A stretch of DNA of 64,000 nt from an uncultured Muribaculaceae bacterium (GCA_910586565.1 CAJUIT010000005.1:94984-158983); one strand, 5' to 3'; counted from the stretch's first letter, positions 50,785 to 61,201 are shown. Numbers and translations are program-made. Notes: generated by a model from the sequence alone, not told the origin.

Positions 50785-51065
50785 AATATACTATTCGAAA
50801 TACTAAACGGTTTGACAAAGACCTGAAACGGTGTTACAAAAGAGGTTTGCCAATGAAGTTAATCGCCGAGGCATTAAAGATCCTTGAATCAACCGGCTCG
50901 CTGCCTCCCGAATATCGACCGCACAAATTAGTTGGAAGTTATGCCGGGAAATGGGAATGCCATATTGGCGGCCCTAACAGCAATTGGCTTATGGTGTGGG
51001 AACAGAACGACACGGAACTTATCCTACTGATGCTCCGCAACGGCTCTCACTCCGACATCTTTTAA
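50781..51065 (+). CDS. YafQ-family mRNA-interferase toxin
   Basis: A 94-residue RelE/ParE-superfamily protein of normal length. The N-terminal KRFDKDLKRCYKRGLP and the core YRPHKLVGSYAGKWECHIGG, NWLMVWEQND and LLMLRNGSHSDIF follow the YafQ pattern, with the conserved His-Lys-Leu, the tryptophans and a His near the C-terminus. It should cleave mRNA at the ribosome when free of the antitoxin. Bounded downstream by a strong terminator. Confidence 0.88.
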   Translation: MKYTIRNTKRFDKDLKRCYKRGLPMKLIAEALKILESTGSLPPEYRPHKLVGSYAGKWECHIGGPNSNWLMVWEQNDTELILLMLRNGSHSDIF

Positions 51066-51146
51066 CTATTCTTCAACAGAAGATTGCCAAAATGAACTGA
51101 TTGCCCCTTCATTCCGCATTCGAAATCATTGTCACAACACATTCAA

Positions 51147-51178
51147 AACTCTGCCATTTTTTGTGGCAGAGTTTTTTT
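51147..51178 (+). terminator. Terminator after the toxin gene
   Basis: AACTCTGCCA pairs exactly with TGGCAGAGTT around TTTTTTG, followed by a T-run to 51178. The T-run overlaps the -33 element of the next promoter. Confidence 0.88.
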
Positions 51179-51206
51179 GTACTTTTAAATATTGTAACTA
51201 TTTTTG
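51176..51206 (+). promoter_or_regulatory. Promoter of leader B
   Basis: TTTG (51176-51179), 19 bp, TATTTTTG (51199-51206), full consensus. The predicted start is near 51213. Sequence around the -7 box (TAACTATTTTTGCAA) matches the promoter of leader A (TAACTACTTTTGCAA). Confidence 0.85.
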
Positions 51207-51212
51207 CAATTG

Positions 51213-51525
51213 CAGGCCGCATCGCAGAAGCCCGGTCAAGGGCAATGCGGGCGGGGCTGTAATTGACATTCTAAAAGCGTTTACTCGACGCTCTTTCTTG
51301 ACGGTTAGAAATCTGGCAGTTTCATATCGTAGTCAAGAATGCAGCAAACAGTAGATGCCCTGGTGGATATGTATATTCCGTCCGAATCCGGCGCGTGAGC
51401 GTTGGTTGCGGGCGTATGGCATATTCTGCGTGAGGCTTCTGCAAGTTTGCTCGTTCAACTACGATGGGCACATGCCAGAGCCTCTAACCGTGGAACGAGC
51501 AACAAGTATGGCTCTCACGCTTTTT
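51213..51525 (+). ncRNA. Structured 5' leader RNA, copy B, upstream of the GLUG/Big2 gene
   Basis: Homologous to leader A over its whole length with shared blocks in the same order: GCAGAAGCCCG (51224-51234), AAAGCGTTTA (51274-51283), TTCTTGAC (51295-51302), GTAGATGCCC (51351-51360), GTGGATATGTA (51363-51373), GGCTTCTGCA (51434-51443). The first and last pair with each other (9 bp, GCAGAAGCC with GGCTTCTGC), closing a domain of about 220 nt, then an attenuator. A 19-codon frame from ATG 51340 (MQQTVDALVDMYIPSESGA) spans the best-conserved block; the matching frame in leader A has no ATG, so conservation at RNA level is the simpler explanation. Confidence 0.7.
51449..51525 (+). terminator. Attenuator with interleaved antiterminator helix, leader B
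   Basis: AGAGCC (51477-51482) pairs with GGCTCT (51510-51515), then CACGC and a T-run (51521-51525, then CTTT). An alternative helix pairs GCTCGTTC (51449-51456) with GAACGAGC (51493-51500). The helices interleave and would exclude each other except as a pseudoknot. Same position relative to the RNA domain as in leader A. Confidence 0.55.
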
Positions 51526-51571
51526 CTTTATATAAAATCCCATTTTGTGAGCGGATGGTATTTTAGGTTTT

Positions 51572-51976
51572 ATGATAGTTATCTTTATTAAAGATGTTAT
51601 TGAACGCTATGACGAGAAGGTTGCTTTTACGAATGAAATCGCTACAAAACTTACGCCCACGTTACTATCCAATCCCTCCCACCCGATTGTGCTGCGGTAT
51701 CATAACAAGTCCATTGCAATAGGTGGATGCGACGCTTTGGGGAGATGCGACAAAAATCTGCTTCTCGAATCTTGCAAAAAACATGATGTAGTAATTACAC
51801 CATGCATCGGTGGCAGATATGAATATGAAGCAAAGCGTGAACTGAGTAATTTCGATTGCACGATTATTGAGATAGTGCCTCCACGGATAAAGCATAGGGG
51901 AACCGAATGCAAGCATTCAATATCAAATATGGTTGCCTCTGCCGTCGCTGAATATGTAAAACAAATTATCAAATAA
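51572..51976 (+). CDS. Hypothetical protein between leader B and the GLUG/Big2 gene
   Basis: A 134-residue frame from ATG 51572 (MIVIFIKDVIERYDEKVAF) with protein-like composition (IVLRYHNKSIAIGGCDALGR, HDVVITPCIGGRYEYEAKRE). No signal peptide and no family that I recognise. It begins about 45 bp after the attenuator and ends 17 bp before the surface-protein gene. Either a small gene of the same transcript or a relic. Confidence 0.45.
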   Translation: MIVIFIKDVIERYDEKVAFTNEIATKLTPTLLSNPSHPIVLRYHNKSIAIGGCDALGRCDKNLLLESCKKHDVVITPCIGGRYEYEAKRELSNFDCTIIEIVPPRIKHRGTECKHSISNMVASAVAEYVKQIIK

Positions 51977-51993
51977 AAAACACAGTTATAATT

Positions 51994-54732
51994 ATGAAAA
52001 AGCATCTTATATCATTCTTTATCATGCATTTTTGCATGATATCGGCTTTTGCGTTTAGTGGTGCCGGCTCCGGAACCGAAAATGACCCCTATCGAATTTT
52101 TAATGCCGACCAGCTCAATGAACTCCGCTACGACACCGAAGCTGTTTATCAACTTGAAGCCGACATTGATTTATCTTCATGGATTGAAGAGAATAACCCT
52201 TCGCAGGGGTGGAATCCAATACCAGGGTTCTGCGGAGAGCTACGTGGAAATAACCACTCAATCTCCAACCTCGTAATCAACCGCAAAACAACCGATAATG
52301 TAGGATTATTCAGTGACATGAATGTTCCCCACTCCAGAATATCAGATATTTCAATAATTAATGCTATCATTAATGGTCAAAACAATGTCGGATGCCTAAT
52401 GGGTAAAACCAATTATTTTTCAGGGAACAATTATTTCGACATACAAATTGAGAATATCAATATTATCAATTGTTCAGTGAATGGGATAAACAACATTGGC
52501 CTTTTGGCGGGATATACTGATAAATATACAAGTATATCCGATTGCTATACTAATGGATACGCTGAAGGCAACGATTATGTAGGTGGTATTATTGGTTATA
52601 TTTGGGGCTATCACAGCTCTCAGCCGATTTCAAAATGTAATACAAACGTACATATAAAGGGGAATAATAATGTCGGTGGAATTTGTGGTTATGCTGATAT
52701 GGGAAGTAAAATTCAACTATGTTCTGTCTATGGGAATATAATTGGTAGTGGAATTTGCGGAGGCATTTCAGGAAACCAAAACTCATCAGATATTTCTCAA
52801 TGCATTTCCGCATGCACGTTAATCATGGGAAGTGACATTGCAGGCATAACGGGAGAACAAGGACGTTATTGCTCAATAAGTTCATGCTTTTGCGTTTCCA
52901 ATACCCTCGAAGGACTTAAGTCAGTATATCGTATAGGCGCTCCTTATACGACCATTACGTTCTCGAATAACTATGCCTGGACATTGACAAAAATGATTCT
53001 CAACGATAAAGAGTTAGCTCAGCCTGAGGACAGTAACCAAAATGGCACAAACATCGGCCTCTCTGCGCTGAAGCGCAAATCCACATACGCCGGAGTGGGA
53101 TGGGATTTTGAAAATGACTGGGATATTATCGAAACAGAAAGTTTCCCATTCTTTAAAAACCAAACTCCAACGCCAACAATCAGCACTCCTATAGTCTGTG
53201 GTCAGACTGTTGTTTCCGGACAATGTGCAACTGATGCAAAAATCGAGCTCAGAATAAACGGCACGCTATATCAAACCATTGCAAATGGCAATAATTGGAG
53301 CGTAAACGTTCCTAACCTGCATTCGGGAGATAAAGTAGAGGTAATAACATACATAGACCAGTTAATGCCCTCAGTAATGGCCGAATGTAAAGTTACCCCT
53401 CAAGGTGAGGGCACTGCTTTAGACCCCTACAAAATATATGAGTCGAACGATTTATTATATATTTCGGAAGGCGGACACTTTGAGTTGATGAACGACATTG
53501 ATTTAAGTGAATGGATAACAGCCAATTCAGAAACTGACGGATGGATAGGCATCGATGGTAGAAGCTTAATTTCATTGGATGGCAACGGCCATACTATATC
53601 CGGATTATGGTCAAATCTCCGTGAAAATACCAATGTGGGATTATTTAGCGAACTTGGTGAAAATTCGACAGTCAAGTCACTAAATGTTGTTGTCACCGAC
53701 AATGGTTTAGCCGGAAAACAGAACACCGGAGTGATAGCCGGAACCAATCGTGGTCGGATAACTCAATGTGCCGTGAGTGGTGGAGGTGTAGATTGCTCCG
53801 GTGATGCGGGAGCCGTCGCAGGCACATCCTATGGAGTAATCGATAACTGTTCAGCTAATAATGATGTTAAAAGCCATAATTATGGTTTTGGTACCACTGC
53901 AGCCGGAATAGTCGGGCGCAATTTTGGAATTGTTAAAAACTCCCTCGCATCCGGGAATATTAAAGGTGATAAAGCCGCCGGCATTGCAGGAATAAACAGT
54001 TCTTCTGATGCTCAGATTCTTAACTGCGTTGTGCTGAATTCTGACATCTCCGGCTTCTCGTCTGCGCTCCGCATTGTTTCCGGGCTTTCAGATGGCGCAT
54101 CTGTTCCTTCGATGAATAATTATGCATCAGAATCTGTTCACATCTCATTAAATGGAATAAATCAAAATATTAGCGAAGACCCTGTAAATGGCAAAACATT
54201 AACTGCGAGTGAATGTAAAGACCGGTCTATCTATGAATCTATGGGTTGGGACTTTAATGAAATCTGGGGCATTGACAACGGATATTCCTATCCCTATTTA
54301 CAATATAATAAAATTCCGGTTACTGCTTTGACTCTCAATATCCTGAACAGAGAAGCTGTGATTGGCGATACATTTACGATTAATGCTGAAATTCTTCCGG
54401 AGAATGCTACGAATAAAACCATCGATTGGAGCTCAAGCAATGAAAATATCGCTTCGGTCGACAGCAATGGCAATGTTACCATCTTAAATGTCGGCAACTG
54501 CGTTATAACGGCAAGCTCAACTGATGGATCCGACATATCAAGTGAATGTCACATCACAGCTACCGCCGGCATTGACAGTGTGCTTTACACTGAGGATGGT
54601 AATTTTGAAGTGTTTAATGCTCAAGGCATCAAGGTTCTGTCGGGCTCGGATATCGACTCCATCAAGCAGTTGCAACCGGGAATATATATTATAAGAACCG
54701 GACATGATTGCACGAAGATAATCATCCAGTGA
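51994..54732 (+). CDS. GLUG-repeat / Big2 surface protein
   Basis: A 912-residue secreted protein. Signal peptide MKKHLISFFIMHFCMISAFA; then two blocks each starting GTxxDPYxIxxxxxL and reading LEADIDLSSWI / LMNDIDLSEWI, followed by GLUG-like beta-helix repeats (NNVGCLMGKTNYFSG, NTGVIAGTNRGRITQCAVSG). Between the blocks is an Ig-like module (SGQCATDAKIELRINGTLYQ). The C-terminal part has a Big2 domain (LPENATNKTIDWSSSNENIA) and a tail reading FNAQGIKVLSG and LQPGIYIIRTG, similar to the tail of the LRR protein at 6761-9682. Probably a surface adhesin. Confidence 0.9.
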   Translation: MKKHLISFFIMHFCMISAFAFSGAGSGTENDPYRIFNADQLNELRYDTEAVYQLEADIDLSSWIEENNPSQGWNPIPGFCGELRGNNHSISNLVINRKTTDNVGLFSDMNVPHSRISDISIINAIINGQNNVGCLMGKTNYFSGNNYFDIQIENINIINCSVNGINNIGLLAGYTDKYTSISDCYTNGYAEGNDYVGGIIGYIWGYHSSQPISKCNTNVHIKGNNNVGGICGYADMGSKIQLCSVYGNIIGSGICGGISGNQNSSDISQCISACTLIMGSDIAGITGEQGRYCSISSCFCVSNTLEGLKSVYRIGAPYTTITFSNNYAWTLTKMILNDKELAQPEDSNQNGTNIGLSALKRKSTYAGVGWDFENDWDIIETESFPFFKNQTPTPTISTPIVCGQTVVSGQCATDAKIELRINGTLYQTIANGNNWSVNVPNLHSGDKVEVITYIDQLMPSVMAECKVTPQGEGTALDPYKIYESNDLLYISEGGHFELMNDIDLSEWITANSETDGWIGIDGRSLISLDGNGHTISGLWSNLRENTNVGLFSELGENSTVKSLNVVVTDNGLAGKQNTGVIAGTNRGRITQCAVSGGGVDCSGDAGAVAGTSYGVIDNCSANNDVKSHNYGFGTTAAGIVGRNFGIVKNSLASGNIKGDKAAGIAGINSSSDAQILNCVVLNSDISGFSSALRIVSGLSDGASVPSMNNYASESVHISLNGINQNISEDPVNGKTLTASECKDRSIYESMGWDFNEIWGIDNGYSYPYLQYNKIPVTALTLNILNREAVIGDTFTINAEILPENATNKTIDWSSSNENIASVDSNGNVTILNVGNCVITASSTDGSDISSECHITATAGIDSVLYTEDGNFEVFNAQGIKVLSGSDIDSIKQLQPGIYIIRTGHDCTKIIIQ

Positions 54733-54794
54733 GTGTCTGTTTCGGGAGGCATAGAGCAATGCATCAGTTAAACTCTGAATAATATGCCCCCGGC

Positions 54795-54827
54795 AACGCC
54801 GCACAACGGCGTTTGGGACGCTTTTTT
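54795..54827 (+). terminator. Terminator after the GLUG/Big2 gene
   Basis: AACGCCG pairs with CGGCGTT around CACAA, then TGGGACGC and six Ts (54822-54827). Confidence 0.65.
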
Positions 54828-54858
54828 GATTATCTCGGCTATTTGTAGTAATTTTACG

Positions 54859-54888
54859 TGGGGAAACGGGTAAAAGCCCGTTTCCCCA
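54859..54888 (+). terminator. Hairpin upstream of the DEAD-box helicase gene
   Basis: TGGGGAAACGGG pairs exactly with CCCGTTTCCCCA around TAAAAG, followed by CAATTCTTTTT. A -7-like TAATTTTA ends 3 bp before it, so, as before dxr, it could be the start of the helicase mRNA rather than a terminator. Confidence 0.55.
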
Positions 54889-54945
54889 CAATTCTTTTTC
54901 ACACTAAAAGCGCTTTACACGCAAAACCGCACAACCGATAAGCCG

Positions 54946-56274
<1,329 letters not shown>

Positions 56275-57417
56275 ACAACACGGTGTGCCGCACCCACAAT
56301 CGAATCCTCAAGCCAACGCTTGCGCGCAATGTCGATAGCGGCGCACACGGCAAAAATCAGCAACACCACCCCGGGAGCATAGAGCCACAGATAGGGGTCG
56401 GTGAAATGCCCTGCGCAGTCAACGGTGTCGTTCCACAACCATTGCCTCATGGCGTTGGAATTGGCATGAATGAGCAGCACACCAAATGTGGCCCCACCCA
56501 AAGCGTTGATTAAGGGCACATGGCGCAGCTTCAAATCCTTGAACCACATGAATGAGCACAGCGCAGTTGTCATGGCAAGGATTTTGTTTGAATCGGAAAT
56601 GAAGAAATAGGGGTCGATGCCCGAAGAACTGCCGCCGCGACGGGCAAGCAACGTGTGCATCACCAACACCGATGCCGCACTCAGCAAAAGACTCAGCAAT
56701 GTGAGCCAACCCCACCCGCGGTGAGTCACCCTCACCGGAAAGCCGTGAAACCGGATGTAGGAAGCAATGATAAACAGAACCCCGAAATGAACCACATAGT
56801 TAACTGTGACGCTAACGAATCGGGGCATGGAGCCTCCCACCGTAAACACCAGCAGACACAACCCCGCCAGCATCAGATGCTCGCGCTGCGTGAGGTTACG
56901 CACCCACACGGTTAGAAACGGAATGAAAAGATAGAACACGATAAACGCACTGGTGAATCCTGAATTCATATTTTTCACCGGAAGCAGAACGTTGATTGTG
57001 TTGGTGAGCGTGAACGGCATCGCGCCGGCCAAGCCGAAAAGAATGTAGAAAACAATGCTGTAGAACCACACCTGGGTTACAAGCTTCAAAAACTTATTCA
57101 ACGAGATGCTCGACTTGCACATAAACCACCCGGTGATAAAAACAAAGCAGTTGATGCCCGTTTTTCCCCATGCGCCAAACAGCAGCATGAAATAGGAATT
57201 GGCCTCGGTGGGATTTTCCTGAACTACACTCCACACATTTGAATTCACCACATAATGGTGGGCGATAATCATAAGCATCGTTATTATTCGGTAAAGCTCC
57301 AGATTCGAGCTTCTGACCCGCTTCGCGCCACCCTTTAAATCCTTAACACTTTCCCGCAAATTGGGGGGGTAATTTCTGTCATATCAAGTCAATTAGCTAA
57401 TATATTTTTCAGATATG

Positions 57418-57449
57418 CAAAATTACTCATTTTTCTCCATATTCACAAA
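57418..57449 (-). promoter_or_regulatory. Promoter of the acyltransferase gene
   Basis: Minus-strand TTTG (complement of 57446-57449), 20 bp, TAATTTTG (complement of 57418-57425). Full consensus; leader about 50 nt. Confidence 0.82.
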
Positions 57450-57511
57450 TTGTCAGCAGCACACTACAAATCTGGCAGCCCCCGCAGCATCGTTGAAATA
57501 TGCAACGAAAC

Positions 57512-57555
57512 AACGGTGCGCCGAAAGCCTTTGATTAGACTTTTGACACACCGTT
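57512..57555. terminator. Hairpin after the DUF3861 gene
   Basis: AACGGTG pairs with CACCGTT around a 30-nt loop; the right arm reads TTTTGACACACCGTT, like the hairpins at 10475 and 47937. Plus-strand flank AAGTTTTTTC is T-rich. Confidence 0.45.
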
Positions 57556-57629
57556 AAGTTTTTTCTGATGTTTACAAGGCCGACCGTCAGCCGGTGAAAA
57601 CCGTTCTGACAGCACGCGGGGTTCAGTGA

Positions 57630-57938
57630 TTATTTATGACCACCGCAGCCGCAGCCTGTTTTAGCGCGTACACTGTTCTTGAACGCCTCAAACTGCGGGG
57701 CGAACTCGGCAAACAGAGGATTGTCGGCATTCTTTTTCATCACATGATGAAGAAGGCGCATCGCAACCACAAATTCTTTGGCATGCTTATCCTTGCTGAA
57801 CAGCCCCGCAGCCTTGGTCTTTTCAACCAGAGCGGCGAGGTCGTGATGACCGCCGAAATTAAAATCCATCACTTCACTCATTTTACCGTCTTTCGCTTCA
57901 ATCACATTGAAGTAGTACGACTTTTTTTCTTTGTCCAT
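57630..57938 (-). CDS. DUF3861 family protein
   Basis: A 102-residue protein with the DUF3861 pattern: SYYFNVIEAKDGKMSEVMDF, NFGGHHDLAALVEKTKAAGL, KEFVVAMRLLHHVMKKNADN, LFAEFAPQFEAF. An extra cysteine- and glycine-rich tail (TGCGCGGHK) could bind a metal, which is unusual for this family as I know it. Function unknown. Confidence 0.8.
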   Translation of the reverse strand: MDKEKKSYYFNVIEAKDGKMSEVMDFNFGGHHDLAALVEKTKAAGLFSKDKHAKEFVVAMRLLHHVMKKNADNPLFAEFAPQFEAFKNSVRAKTGCGCGGHK

Positions 57939-58540
57939 AATATTTCTTCTTTTTAGTTGTTGTAAAAATTTGTCGGTGTGTCTGTTTCACACACCTATCA
58001 ACTAAACACCCTCCCCCGCCGATAGTTGGCATCCACTCAGTTAATAAAACCCAATCCTCCGTTATTTTCCCTTAACGCCCCACCCTCCTGCCGGGCTCCC
58101 CTCTCCCACGGTGGCGCCCCTGCTGGGGCAAAAAGAAAACGGAGCGTCATCAGCGACGATCCGTTTCTAAGGGATAATGAAGTATTTTTATTTACTTTGC
58201 TCTAAATTACTATCTTTGTAAACTATATTTTTTCCTATCTTAGATGAGGTGATTTGTCTTTGGGAAGAACCAACGGATATGCCGTTGATTTGTGCAGCAA
58301 AATTAAGGAGGTTTCATTACACAAATGTTACATTGTTTGCACAATTTAAAAACAAAGCTGATTTTCAAATATTTTAACACATCCCGCCACATTTCTAACG
58401 TTTGTTAGTGCGTGTTTGCACCATGCGCAGCAAACATGGTAATGGTATTTTCATTAATTTTGCTTTATCAATAAGTGATTCTGCACGGATTGAAATCACA
58501 TTGATTGAAACGACTCAAATAATAAACCTCATAATTCATC
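57939..58540. other. 600-bp gene-free region before the lipoprotein gene
   Basis: Contains a hairpin at 58134-58167 (AAACGGA..CGTC with GACG..TCCGTTT) with a T-run on the minus strand, though no minus gene lies upstream of it; a -7 box TATCTTTG (58211-58218); a small hairpin CAACGG-ATAT-CCGTTG (58270-58286); and a -7 box TAATTTTG (58455-58462) 79 bp before the lipoprotein start. The distant TATCTTTG box allows a leader of over 300 nt or a small RNA. Confidence 0.45.
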
Positions 58541-60226
58541 ATGAACTCTAAAAACCTTTTGTTCCTGGCAGCTTCAGGTGCGATTCTGCTCACCGGTTGC
58601 AGCAAAAAGCTCAATCAGTTTCAGGCTGACTATTTCACTGTCAACCCCAATCCACTCGAAGTTGTGGGCGACCGCGTGCCCGCCACTGTCACCGCCCGCG
58701 TGCCGGCAAAATTCTTTGTTAAAAACGCACAGGTAACCGTAACCCCCTACCTCTGCTTCAACGGCACTGAGGTGGCATCGCAGCCCTATTCATTTCAGGG
58801 CGAAAAGGTGCGCGGCAACGCACCCGTCATCAACTACGACAACGGCGGCACGGTGACCATCCCCGTGATGTATGACTATCAGCCCGACATGATGAAAAGC
58901 GAACTCGAACTGGCTTTCGACGTTCGTCAGGGCAACAAGCAATATGTGCTTCCTCGTGTGAAGGTTGCCAACGGCGTCATCGCTACCGCCGCTCTAGCCG
59001 ACGCCTCTACCGTGACGCCCGCTCTGGCTCCCGACAAATTCCAGCGCATCATCAACGAGAAGTATAATGCCGACATCCACTTCCTCATCAACCAGGCCAA
59101 CATCCGCGACGGCCAGCTGAAATCTGACGAGATGCTTGCCCTCAACGAGCAGATTAAAAATGCCAGCGGCGACGCTTCGCGTGAAATCGAGGAAATCAAC
59201 ATCTCATCCTATGCTTCGCCCGAAGGCTCGCTCGACCTCAACACCCGTCTGGCCGAGAGCCGCGAGAAAAACACTTCGGTTTATCTGAAAAACAAACTCA
59301 AGAAAGACAACGTGACAGAGTTTGGCGAACTCACCGCCAACTTCACACCCGAAGACTGGGAAGGTTTCCAGAAACTCGTTGCCGCCAGCAACATTCAGGA
59401 TAAAGGACTTATCCTCAGCGTTCTGTCGATGTATAAGGATCCCGAACAGCGCGAGCGCGAAATCCGCAACCTCTCTTCGATTTTCGACCAGCTGGCCGAC
59501 CAGATTCTTCCTCAGCTCCGCAAATCGCGCATCACCGCCTCAATCAACGTTATCGGTAAGAGCGACGAGGAAATCATGAACTACTACCGCACCAATCCCT
59601 CGGCTCTCAGCGCCGACGAAATTCTCTACGCCGCAACCCTCGTTGACGGCAATGGAGAGAAGATGCAGGTCTACAACAAGGCTGCCGAACTCTACCCCAA
59701 CGACTATCGCGCATTCAACGACCTTGGCCTCACACAGTATGTTGCCGGCGACTACGACGCTGCCAAAGCCAACTTCGCAAAAGCATCGCGCATTGCCCCC
59801 AACGCCACCGAGCCCCAGATGAACCTCGGTTTGATTTCGCTCCTCAACAAGGACTACCGTCAGGCCAACCAGAAGTTCGGTGCTGCCGCAGGCCTCGAAG
59901 AGCTTAACGATGCAATGGGCACATACTACCTCATGACTGGCGACGCCAACGCTGCCGTGAACGCTTTCGGCAACGCTAAAACCAATAACGCTGCCCTCGC
60001 TCAGATTCTTGCAAAGGACTACAGCAAAGCTAAATCAACCCTCGCCGGTGTGACAGCTCCCAACGCCATGACCTACTACCTCACCGCCGTTCTCGGTGCA
60101 CGCACCAACAACGACACTATGGTGAACAACAACCTGCGTCAGGCCGTTAAACTCGACCGTTCGCTCGCCGAAAAAGCTGCCAAGGACCTCGAGTTCCAGA
60201 ACTTCAACATCTCAGCTATCCTCTGA
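58541..60226 (+). CDS. OmpA/TPR-type lipoprotein
   Basis: A 561-residue lipoprotein (MNSKNLLFLAASGAILLTGC, lipobox LTGC). The N-terminal region is beta-rich (VTVTPYLCFNGTEVASQPYS). An OmpA-like region follows: INISSYASPEGSLDLNTRLA with ESREKNTSVYLKNKL, reading like a peptidoglycan-binding domain. The C-terminal third is TPR-like (YPNDYRAFNDLGLTQYVAGD, ATEPQMNLGLISLLNKDYRQ). Probably an abundant envelope protein anchoring the outer membrane. No partner gene is obvious. Confidence 0.85.
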   Translation: MNSKNLLFLAASGAILLTGCSKKLNQFQADYFTVNPNPLEVVGDRVPATVTARVPAKFFVKNAQVTVTPYLCFNGTEVASQPYSFQGEKVRGNAPVINYDNGGTVTIPVMYDYQPDMMKSELELAFDVRQGNKQYVLPRVKVANGVIATAALADASTVTPALAPDKFQRIINEKYNADIHFLINQANIRDGQLKSDEMLALNEQIKNASGDASREIEEINISSYASPEGSLDLNTRLAESREKNTSVYLKNKLKKDNVTEFGELTANFTPEDWEGFQKLVAASNIQDKGLILSVLSMYKDPEQREREIRNLSSIFDQLADQILPQLRKSRITASINVIGKSDEEIMNYYRTNPSALSADEILYAATLVDGNGEKMQVYNKAAELYPNDYRAFNDLGLTQYVAGDYDAAKANFAKASRIAPNATEPQMNLGLISLLNKDYRQANQKFGAAAGLEELNDAMGTYYLMTGDANAAVNAFGNAKTNNAALAQILAKDYSKAKSTLAGVTAPNAMTYYLTAVLGARTNNDTMVNNNLRQAVKLDRSLAEKAAKDLEFQNFNISAIL

Positions 60227-60285
60227 TAACCAAGGCAAGGTGTCAGAACGCTGAATTTACGACACAACCCCTTGCATCGACAACC

Positions 60286-61158
60286 ATGCCAGCAAAGCAA
60301 AACTCACGCCGGAAGGCCGGGCGAACCTCATCGAGGCGCCCGGCCTCCGATGCTTCAACAAAGCGCCTTGGCTACATCATAGCCATCCTTGTGGCTGTTG
60401 CAGTGACTTATCTCATAAGCTCGGCACGCAAGCAAAACGCCCCCGATGTAAACTTCGAGGGGAGTCTTGAGGCGGTAGTGACCAATCCCGAACTCCCCGA
60501 GCAACTGCTCGCCTACAAGGGGATGACGGTTTCGTTCAACCCCTCCACCCACCAGCCCAACTGGGTGGCGTGGGAGCTGCTCGCATCGGAAACCGACGGC
60601 GAGAGCGGCCGCGAAAGCAATTTCACAACCGACACATCGGTTGAAGGTTGCGCAACCACGGCCGACTACCGCGGCTCGGGCTACGACCGCGGCCACATGG
60701 CTCCGGCCGGCGACATGAAATGGAGCCCCGAAACCATGCGCGAATCGTTTTTGCTCACCAACATCTGCCCCCAGGCAGGCGACCTCAACCGCGGCGCATG
60801 GAAAAAACTTGAGGAAAAATGCCGACAGCGAGCCGTTGCCGACAGTGCTCTTGTCATCGTATGCGGACCCATATTCACCCCCGGCGAAGGGGTGGAGCGC
60901 ATCGGTGCCACCGGTGTGGCAGTTCCCCGGCAATTCTTCAAAGTGGTTCTGTCACCCTACACAAATCCGCCTGTAGCCATCGGTTTCATCATGCCCAACG
61001 GCTATGTGAAGGGGGGTATGCAGGCATGCGCCGTGAGCGTCGACTCAGTCGAGAGTCTCACCGGCCACGACTTCTTCTCAGCCCTCCCCGACGATGTTGA
61101 AGCCACCGTTGAAGCACAATGCAACTTCGACCGCTGGAGCCGTATCCGCCGCAAATAA
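60286..61158 (+). CDS. DNA/RNA non-specific endonuclease (NucA type)
   Basis: A 290-residue protein with an N-terminal membrane anchor or uncleaved signal (LGYIIAILVAVAVTYLISSA) after a basic, Ser/Arg-rich stretch. The beta-beta-alpha-metal motif is GYDRGHMAPAGDMKWSPETM (DRGH with catalytic His), followed by SFLLTNICPQAGDLNRGAWK with the Mg-binding Asn. It cleaves DNA and RNA, probably outside the inner membrane for nutrition or defence. mnmE follows 43 bp later. Confidence 0.93.
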   Translation: MPAKQNSRRKAGRTSSRRPASDASTKRLGYIIAILVAVAVTYLISSARKQNAPDVNFEGSLEAVVTNPELPEQLLAYKGMTVSFNPSTHQPNWVAWELLASETDGESGRESNFTTDTSVEGCATTADYRGSGYDRGHMAPAGDMKWSPETMRESFLLTNICPQAGDLNRGAWKKLEEKCRQRAVADSALVIVCGPIFTPGEGVERIGATGVAVPRQFFKVVLSPYTNPPVAIGFIMPNGYVKGGMQACAVSVDSVESLTGHDFFSALPDDVEATVEAQCNFDRWSRIRRK

Positions 61159-61201
61159 ACCCTCACAGAACACCACGCCATCAACCATCCCCAATCCGAT
61201 T

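Noticed and set aside
51163..51591. Two plus-strand frames of 63 and 78 codons in the leader B region
   Set aside because: They abut within the leader, carry no protein-like features, and the region is explained by promoter, RNA domain and attenuator.
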